This document shows, piece by piece, positions 59,173 through 64,000 of a stretch of 64,000 nucleotides of DNA. The notes under the pieces were generated by a model. It had not been told where the DNA came from, did no database searches, and was given only the letters and a program-made list of their open reading frames with translations. Made by a program: the position numbers and the translations under genes. Positions within the stretch are counted from its first letter, which is position 1; each line of letters opens with the position of its first letter. Source of the stretch: Acinetobacter baylyi DSM 14961 = CIP 107474 (lineage in GTDB: Bacteria; Pseudomonadota; Gammaproteobacteria; Pseudomonadales; Moraxellaceae); the NCBI RefSeq assembly GCF_000368685.1, contig NZ_KB849626.1, forward strand, positions 294,476-358,475. Direction: 5' to 3'.

Positions 59173-60582
59173 ATGAATGCTCCAGTCGCTTTAACACCTG
59201 AGTTACTTACCCAGTTAACAGCTATTGTTGGTGAAAACCGCATTAAAACCGACACCGATAGTCTTGAAAATTGGGGGCGAGATTACACCAAGCATTTTGA
59301 TCCAAACCCATCAGTCATCGTTTTTCCTTCGACCACAGAAGAAGTGCAGGCGATTGTAAAACTTGCGAATCAGTTTAATGTTGCGATTACACCATCGGGT
59401 GGTCGTACTGGCCTTTCTGCGGGTGCTGTGGCTGCCAATCGTGAAATCGTGATCAGCATGGACAAGATGAACCAAATTCTGGAATTCTTTCCTGCAGATC
59501 GTATGGTGCGTGTACAGGCAGGTGTGGTGACCGAACAATTACAGCGCTATGCCGAAGAGCAAGGCATGTATTATCCAGTCGATTTCGCTTCGGCAGGTTC
59601 AAGCCAGATCGGTGGAAATATTGGCACCAATGCAGGTGGTATTAAGGTCATTAAATATGGCATGACCCGTAATTGGGTGCTCGGTCTGACAGTTGTGACG
59701 GGTAAAGGTGATATCCTGCGTCTGAATAAAGGCATGATCAAAAATGCAACAGGTTATGCGCTACAGCATCTATTTATTGGTGGTGAAGGGACATTGGGCT
59801 TAGTCACGGAAGCTGAAATCAAACTGGAGCGTCAACCACAGAATCTACAGGTGATGGTACTGGGTGTTCCAGATTTTGAAGCAGTCATGCCTGTATTACA
59901 TGCATTCCAAAAGGATATTGATTTAACGGCATTTGAGTTCTTTGGCGAACTTGCCATGCAAAAAGTACTCGATCATGGTCATGTGCAACGTCCATTCGAA
60001 ACGCAATGCCCATTTTATGTGCTACTTGAGTTTGAAGCACCGTATGAGCCGATTATGGACAAAGCCATGCAGATTTTTGAACACTGTATGGAACAAGGCT
60101 GGGTACTTGACGGCGTGATGAGCCAGAGTCTGGATCAGGTCGAAAGCTTGTGGCGTCTGCGTGAAGATATTTCTGAGTCAATTGCACCGTTTATTCCATA
60201 TAAAAATGATATTTCAGTGTTGATTACGCATGTTCCAGCATTTATTCAAGAAATTGATGCAATTGTGCAGGAAAACTATCCTGACTTTGAGATTTGCTGG
60301 TTTGGTCATATTGGTGATGGTAATTTGCATTTAAATATTCTCAAACCTGCAGATTTGACCAAAGATGAGTTTTTTGCCAAATGTCAGGTAGTGAATAAGT
60401 ATGTATTTGATACCGTAAAAAAATATAATGGATCAATTTCGGCAGAGCATGGTGTAGGCATGACTAAAAAACCATATCTTGAATATACGCGCTCGCCAGA
60501 AGAAATTGAATATATGAAAGCCCTCAAACTGGCATTTGATCCGAAAGGAATTATGAACCCAGGGAAACTCTTTGATTTATAA
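59173..60582 (+). CDS. FAD-linked oxidase, probable D-2-hydroxyglutarate dehydrogenase
   Basis: GlcD/D2HGDH-like flavoprotein (469 residues). The FAD-binding PCMH domain has VAITPSGGRTGLSAGAVA and GTNAGGIKVIKYGMTRNW; the C-terminal domain has CWFGHIGDGNLHLNI and SISAEHGVGMTKKPYL, with the metal-binding histidines. D-lactate dehydrogenase and GlcD are related alternatives, but placement opposite serA fits recycling of the D-2-hydroxyglutarate that SerA produces. It ends at a strong terminator. Confidence 0.85.
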   Translation: MNAPVALTPELLTQLTAIVGENRIKTDTDSLENWGRDYTKHFDPNPSVIVFPSTTEEVQAIVKLANQFNVAITPSGGRTGLSAGAVAANREIVISMDKMNQILEFFPADRMVRVQAGVVTEQLQRYAEEQGMYYPVDFASAGSSQIGGNIGTNAGGIKVIKYGMTRNWVLGLTVVTGKGDILRLNKGMIKNATGYALQHLFIGGEGTLGLVTEAEIKLERQPQNLQVMVLGVPDFEAVMPVLHAFQKDIDLTAFEFFGELAMQKVLDHGHVQRPFETQCPFYVLLEFEAPYEPIMDKAMQIFEHCMEQGWVLDGVMSQSLDQVESLWRLREDISESIAPFIPYKNDISVLITHVPAFIQEIDAIVQENYPDFEICWFGHIGDGNLHLNILKPADLTKDEFFAKCQVVNKYVFDTVKKYNGSISAEHGVGMTKKPYLEYTRSPEEIEYMKALKLAFDPKGIMNPGKLFDL

Positions 60583-60625
60583 TATAAATCATGCCGAGGA
60601 CTACATAGTTACTACAGTGTAACTG

Positions 60626-60659
60626 AAAAAGGCGTAGCATCATAAAGCTACGCCTTTTT
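60626..60659 (+). terminator. Terminator after the FAD-linked oxidase
   Basis: AAAAAGGCGTAGC (60626-60638) and GCTACGCCTTTTT (60647-60659) form a perfect 13-bp stem with an 8-base loop, followed by GTTTTTTG. Confidence 0.93.
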
Positions 60660-60680
60660 GTTTTTTGATGTGTGAAAGAG

Positions 60681-61052
60681 ATGTTACGTTTACTTGCAAT
60701 TTCAGGATTATGTTTGGGATTAATGACAGGGTGTGCGACCACCACAAAATTAATGTCCTTCAAAAAAGAGGGTGAAACACCGCTGCAACAAGTGTTAAAA
60801 GCACAGCCTGAAATTAGTAGAGAACATCAAAATACTTCAATCCAGCAAGTATTTAATCGTGCAGAATCACCCACGGCTTCTAAAATTACCGTCATTCAAA
60901 CAGGTTTGATGGATGATTCTGTGTCTGCCATCAAAACCGAGTATCTATTTAAGCTGAATGATGAAACATGGCAGTTGCAAAATAAACAACAGAGTTATCA
61001 GTGTGCTCGCGGTAAAAAGAGCAAAGGATTTCAGACAGCGCTGTGTTCTTAA
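60681..61052 (+). CDS. Small predicted lipoprotein
   Basis: Signal peptide MLRLLAISGLCLGLMTGC with a lipobox Cys at residue 18, then a 106-residue periplasmic body (TTTKLMSFKKEGETPL...). One Cys (SYQCARG) and a final CS lie at the end. No recognised domain; unknown function, likely Acinetobacter-restricted. A GTG at 60672 is an alternative start. It begins only 22 bases after a strong terminator, so its promoter must lie in or around that hairpin. Confidence 0.75.
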   Translation: MLRLLAISGLCLGLMTGCATTTKLMSFKKEGETPLQQVLKAQPEISREHQNTSIQQVFNRAESPTASKITVIQTGLMDDSVSAIKTEYLFKLNDETWQLQNKQQSYQCARGKKSKGFQTALCS

Positions 61053-61095
61053 ATATAAAAGCGTGAACATTGGATGAGATCGAATACTGCTACTC

Positions 61096-61122
61096 AAAGT
61101 GCATTTGCGGATGCACTTTTTT
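61096..61122 (+). terminator. Terminator after the lipoprotein gene
   Basis: AAAGTGCAT and ATGCACTTT form a 9-bp stem with loop TTGCGG, followed by TTTG. Confidence 0.88.
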
Positions 61123-61295
61123 GTTGCTGAATTTTGTTGGCCTTCTACAGCTTTCTATTAAAGCTAGGAATTCATATTTAACTTTTTAATGATCATTTCT
61201 TCCAAATTTTTAGAGTTAAGAGCGTAATTGCAATTTTCTTTCATCTGATAGCAAGTAATAATCATAAGTAAATATTTTTAAAAAAGTAGATTGAT

Positions 61296-62102
61296 ATGCA
61301 AGTAAATTCCGTGCAGATAAAAAACGCTACAGCAATCGTAACTGGTGCTTCTTCAGGTATCGGTTTGGCTTTCGCAAGCCTTCTAGCACAAAAGGGTTAC
61401 AATCTTTTACTTATAGCAAGAAATATAAATAAATTGAATGATTTAGCAAAAACTCTATCAACACAATATGATACTCAATGCAATGTATTAAGCATTGATT
61501 TATCAGAGGAAAATGCCTCTAAAAAGGTTTTGGAATATATAATAACAAATAATTTAAATATTTCTGTGTTGATAAATAATGCGGGTTTTTCGGGTAATTA
61601 TAAATTTTTAGAAGCTGATTGGTCGCAACTTTCTAAAGAACTGAATGTAATGTCGATTGCAGTAACCGAACTATGTTATTTGATAGCGCCTCTAATGGAA
61701 AAAAATAGTTGGGGCAGAATTATTAATGTTTCATCGGGTGCAGCATATCTTCCACCAACTCAAAGTCTGTTGTACACAGGATTAAAAAGTTATGTTTTGA
61801 ATTTTTCGCAATCTTTAGACATGGAGCTTAAGCCTAAAGGAATAAACGTAACGGCATTATGCCCTGGTTTCACGAGAAGCGAATTTCACAATACAATGGG
61901 GACGAATAAACAAGTGAGTAAGGTTCCAAACTTTTTATGGCAAGCTCCTGATCAAGTTGCTTTAGAAGGTTGGCATGCTGTTATGAAAGGTCATCCAGTG
62001 TGTATCCCAGGATTAATTAATAAGATCATTATCTCAACATCCAGACATTTACCATTGAATCTTCAATATAATTTAGGGAAATTAATGAATCCTTTTAAAT
62101 AG
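61296..62102 (+). CDS. Short-chain dehydrogenase/reductase
   Basis: NAD(P)-dependent SDR (268 residues). TGASSGIG (cofactor), NNAG, the Ser of NVSSGAAY, and YTGLK (catalytic Tyr-x-x-x-Lys) are intact. LIARN after the second strand suggests NADP. A C-terminal extension past the core (WHAVMKGHPVCIPGLINKIIIST) resembles DltE/YqjQ-like oxidoreductases. Substrate unknown. The gene is more AT-rich than its neighbours and stands alone; it may be a recent acquisition. Confidence 0.85.
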   Translation: MQVNSVQIKNATAIVTGASSGIGLAFASLLAQKGYNLLLIARNINKLNDLAKTLSTQYDTQCNVLSIDLSEENASKKVLEYIITNNLNISVLINNAGFSGNYKFLEADWSQLSKELNVMSIAVTELCYLIAPLMEKNSWGRIINVSSGAAYLPPTQSLLYTGLKSYVLNFSQSLDMELKPKGINVTALCPGFTRSEFHNTMGTNKQVSKVPNFLWQAPDQVALEGWHAVMKGHPVCIPGLINKIIISTSRHLPLNLQYNLGKLMNPFK

Positions 62103-62268
62103 TGACTATGTATATACTTGATTGTTAAAATTTTCTTCAATATTTAGGCTTTATGAATATATCTGTTGATCATAAAATAGCTTGATCAATTTCTTGCTCC
62201 CTTGCGCACTTTAAATTGCAACGATTAACATAAATCTCAAGTCAAATCTTTTCTGCTATTTTCAGAAT

Positions 62269-62297
62269 ACTCAAAAGTATTTTGAGTGCTTTATTTT
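62269..62297 (+). terminator. Terminator inside the gap upstream of the AvcD-like gene
   Basis: ACTCAAAA (62269-62276) and TTTTGAGT (62280-62287), loop GTA, followed by GCTTTATTTTTT. It lies 167 bases after the SDR stop and 195 before the deaminase start, so it could end either the SDR transcript or a small RNA. The rest of the gap (62103-62482) has no gene I can support; a -10-like TAGAAT lies near 62445. Confidence 0.75.
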
Positions 62298-62482
62298 TTC
62301 AAATATATATCCCGATCAAACATATCTAATGAAAAATGTTCTTAAGATACTAGATGGTTGGGTTTTATCGTCCAAATGATCGCGTTATTAATACAACTCA
62401 TATTTAAATAACCCTGAGCAACATATTTTTCTAAATAAAACCGTTAGAATACATTGATATCTCAATTGATTTGCTGGAGATC

Positions 62483-64000
62483 ATGTTGCTAGAGCAAATA
62501 CAAAAAGTCAGTCATGAACTCATCATTGGGCTAGTGGGCGCTGTCGGAAGTCGTTTAAATGTCTTAACCAGTACATTGATGGATTTGTTACACAACGAAT
62601 TTGCTTATGATGTCGAAGTAATCACGATTTCCAAAGATATTCTGGCTCGATACATTGAGCAGTCATCTACGCCGATGGATGCCTTTGAACGTATTTATCG
62701 TTATATGGACAAAGGCAATGAATTAAGACGAGAGCACGATACCGACTTTCTTGCACTTGAGGTGGCAAGGCTGATTGCAAAACGTCGTCAAGACTGGCAG
62801 GAAGCACATCCAGCGCAAGATGCAAATCAAAGACGTGTTGCCTTCATTATCGACTCTTTAAAACATGAATCAGAAGTTCAGGCATTACGACAAATTTATA
62901 GTACGGGTTTTTTCCAGTTATCGTTATATGAGTCGAAAAAAGCACGTGAAAATACCTTGATTCATGATTATGCCATTCGTCCAGAAAGCGCCAAAATCCT
63001 GATTGAACGTGATGAAGGTGAGGCCAATGACTATGGGCAACATACCAGTGAAGCCTTTCATCTTGCAGATTATTTTTTAAAATTTGATCAGCATTATTCT
63101 GAGCAATCTCTTGGTTCGCAGCAAGAATTACGAGCATCGTGTTTTCGCTTCTTAAGAATTCTGTTTGCAGATCCTTACATTACTCCCACGTTTAATGAAT
63201 TTGCGACGTATATGTCCTTTACCGCAAGTGTGCGCTCTGCAGATTTATCGCGACAAGTGGGTGCAGTCATTGCACGTAATAATACTATTTTGGCAATTGG
63301 CTCAAATGATGTGCCCAAGTTTCAGGGGGGAACATATTGGCCGTATTTCGATGAAAACACAGGAGAGGTCAAAGATCTGGAGTCTGGGCGTGATTACATG
63401 CGTGGATTTGATGCAAATACCATCGAGAAAAATAAAATCATTGATGACTTATTTCAGCAATTGGCCAATGCGATTGATCAATCTGTCGATGCCGAGCGTA
63501 CCACGCCTTTGAAGCTCCAGATTCATCAGATTTTAAAAGAAAGCAAAATTAAAAAAATTACCGAATATGGTCGGGTGGTACATGCAGAAATGGATGCATT
63601 GCTCAGTTGTAGCCGGAGCAATATTTCTACTCAGGGTGCGACTTTATTTGTGACGACTTTTCCGTGTCATAACTGTGCCAAGCATATTATATCGGCAGGG
63701 ATTGAAAAGGTGGTATTTGTAGAGCCTTATCCCAAGAGTAAAGCCTTAATGATGCATGAAGATTCAATTACCCAGAAATGGGAAGGGCAAGAATATACCG
63801 AGCAAAACAAACTAATTTTTGAGCCTTTTGTGGGAGTTGGAGCGCGTAGTTTTGTCAATTTGTTTTCCATGTCTTTAGGCAGTGGACGCAAATTAAAACG
63901 CAAAAGCAAAGAGGGTTATGTTTTGTCTTGGAATGCGAAAACAGCCGAGCTTAGACTACCGATGTATTATTTATCTCATCGTGAGTTAGAGCAGGAAATC
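62483..64000 (+). CDS. avcD: Anti-phage dCTP deaminase, AvcD/DCD type (cut by window edge)
   Basis: The first 506 codons are present; no stop is reached. The N-terminal domain opens ELIIGLVGAVGSRLNVL, a degenerate P-loop without the usual Lys-Ser/Thr, as in the P-loop-like domain of AvcD. The C-terminal half is a zinc cytidine/deoxycytidylate deaminase: His367-Ala-Glu369 (VVHAEMDAL) and Pro394-Cys395-His-Asn-Cys398 (FPCHNC). SASVRSADLSRQVGAVIA-type sequence (SVRSADLSRQVGAVIA) is the deaminase start. Such proteins deplete dCTP during infection and are held in check by a small RNA, AvcI, in Vibrio. A GGAG precedes the ATG. The symbol is by family; an orphan dCMP deaminase-like enzyme remains possible. 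Confidence 0.83.
   Translation, partial: MLLEQIQKVSHELIIGLVGAVGSRLNVLTSTLMDLLHNEFAYDVEVITISKDILARYIEQSSTPMDAFERIYRYMDKGNELRREHDTDFLALEVARLIAKRRQDWQEAHPAQDANQRRVAFIIDSLKHESEVQALRQIYSTGFFQLSLYESKKARENTLIHDYAIRPESAKILIERDEGEANDYGQHTSEAFHLADYFLKFDQHYSEQSLGSQQELRASCFRFLRILFADPYITPTFNEFATYMSFTASVRSADLSRQVGAVIARNNTILAIGSNDVPKFQGGTYWPYFDENTGEVKDLESGRDYMRGFDANTIEKNKIIDDLFQQLANAIDQSVDAERTTPLKLQIHQILKESKIKKITEYGRVVHAEMDALLSCSRSNISTQGATLFVTTFPCHNCAKHIISAGIEKVVFVEPYPKSKALMMHEDSITQKWEGQEYTEQNKLIFEPFVGVGARSFVNLFSMSLGSGRKLKRKSKEGYVLSWNAKTAELRLPMYYLSHRELEQEI

Overview
The window comes from an Acinetobacter chromosome. Gene order and protein content match that genus (ponA | pilMNOPQ-aroK-aroB, gltBD, gmk-rpoZ-spoT-ridA, ispH then minor pilins and pilY1, rpsP-rimM-trmD-rplS, lipBA). 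The major pilin at 26807-27250 resembles, from memory, the ComP pilin of Acinetobacter soli-like strains, so A. soli or a close relative is my best guess; this was not checked by any search. About 90% of the sequence is coding. I found no tRNA, rRNA, insertion sequence or CRISPR array.

Layout. 1-485: start of ponA (PBP1A), cut by the window edge. 651-8344: type IV pilus alignment and secretin operon pilMNOPQ, then aroK, aroB and a SPOR-like membrane protein. 8345-14774: gltBD behind a sigma-54/NtrC-type promoter. 14948-18208: a COG3687-type hydrolase, then lemA with two TPM-domain genes. 18258-24603 (minus): an unassigned four-gene operon of nitrilase-type amidase, long PLP decarboxylase, ATP-grasp ligase and Ntn (C45/AAT-like) hydrolase. 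25408-28958: adhP, the pilin gene comP with its own sigma-54 promoter, and an AT-rich pglS-like oligosaccharyltransferase. 29295-34336: a compact Csu-like chaperone-usher pilus locus. 34639-36096 (minus): bfr, bfd, ridA. 36173-39599 (minus): spoT, rpoZ, gmk. 39734-48798: ispH, then six minor pilin or pseudopilin genes and pilY1. 48946-51081: rpsP-rimM-trmD-rplS. 51151-53282 (minus): lipase and its foldase. 53428-62102: truB, a TSUP permease, a hemerythrin-like protein, two EamA exporters, serA, a D-2-hydroxyglutarate dehydrogenase-like flavoprotein, a lipoprotein and a short-chain dehydrogenase. 62483-64000: the first 506 codons of an anti-phage dCTP deaminase (AvcD/DCD family), cut by the window edge.

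How the parts work together. Type IV pilus genes sit at three places: alignment complex and secretin, major pilin with glycosyltransferase, and minor pilins with the tip adhesin. Together they supply most of the extracellular and outer-membrane part of a machine for twitching and DNA uptake. The Csu-like locus encodes a second, unrelated fibre. Nitrogen assimilation (gltBD) and pilin synthesis (comP) both appear to use sigma-54. serA and the divergent flavoprotein probably form a functional pair, in which the flavoprotein oxidises the D-2-hydroxyglutarate that SerA makes.

The strongest leads are the AvcD-like gene with a terminator-bearing upstream gap that could hold an RNA antitoxin, the four-gene amide/decarboxylase operon with no assigned product, the comP-pglS glycosylation pair with an intercistronic hairpin, a bacterioferritin lacking most ferroxidase ligands, and a 15-bp perfect inverted repeat upstream of comP whose arm recurs upstream of adhP.
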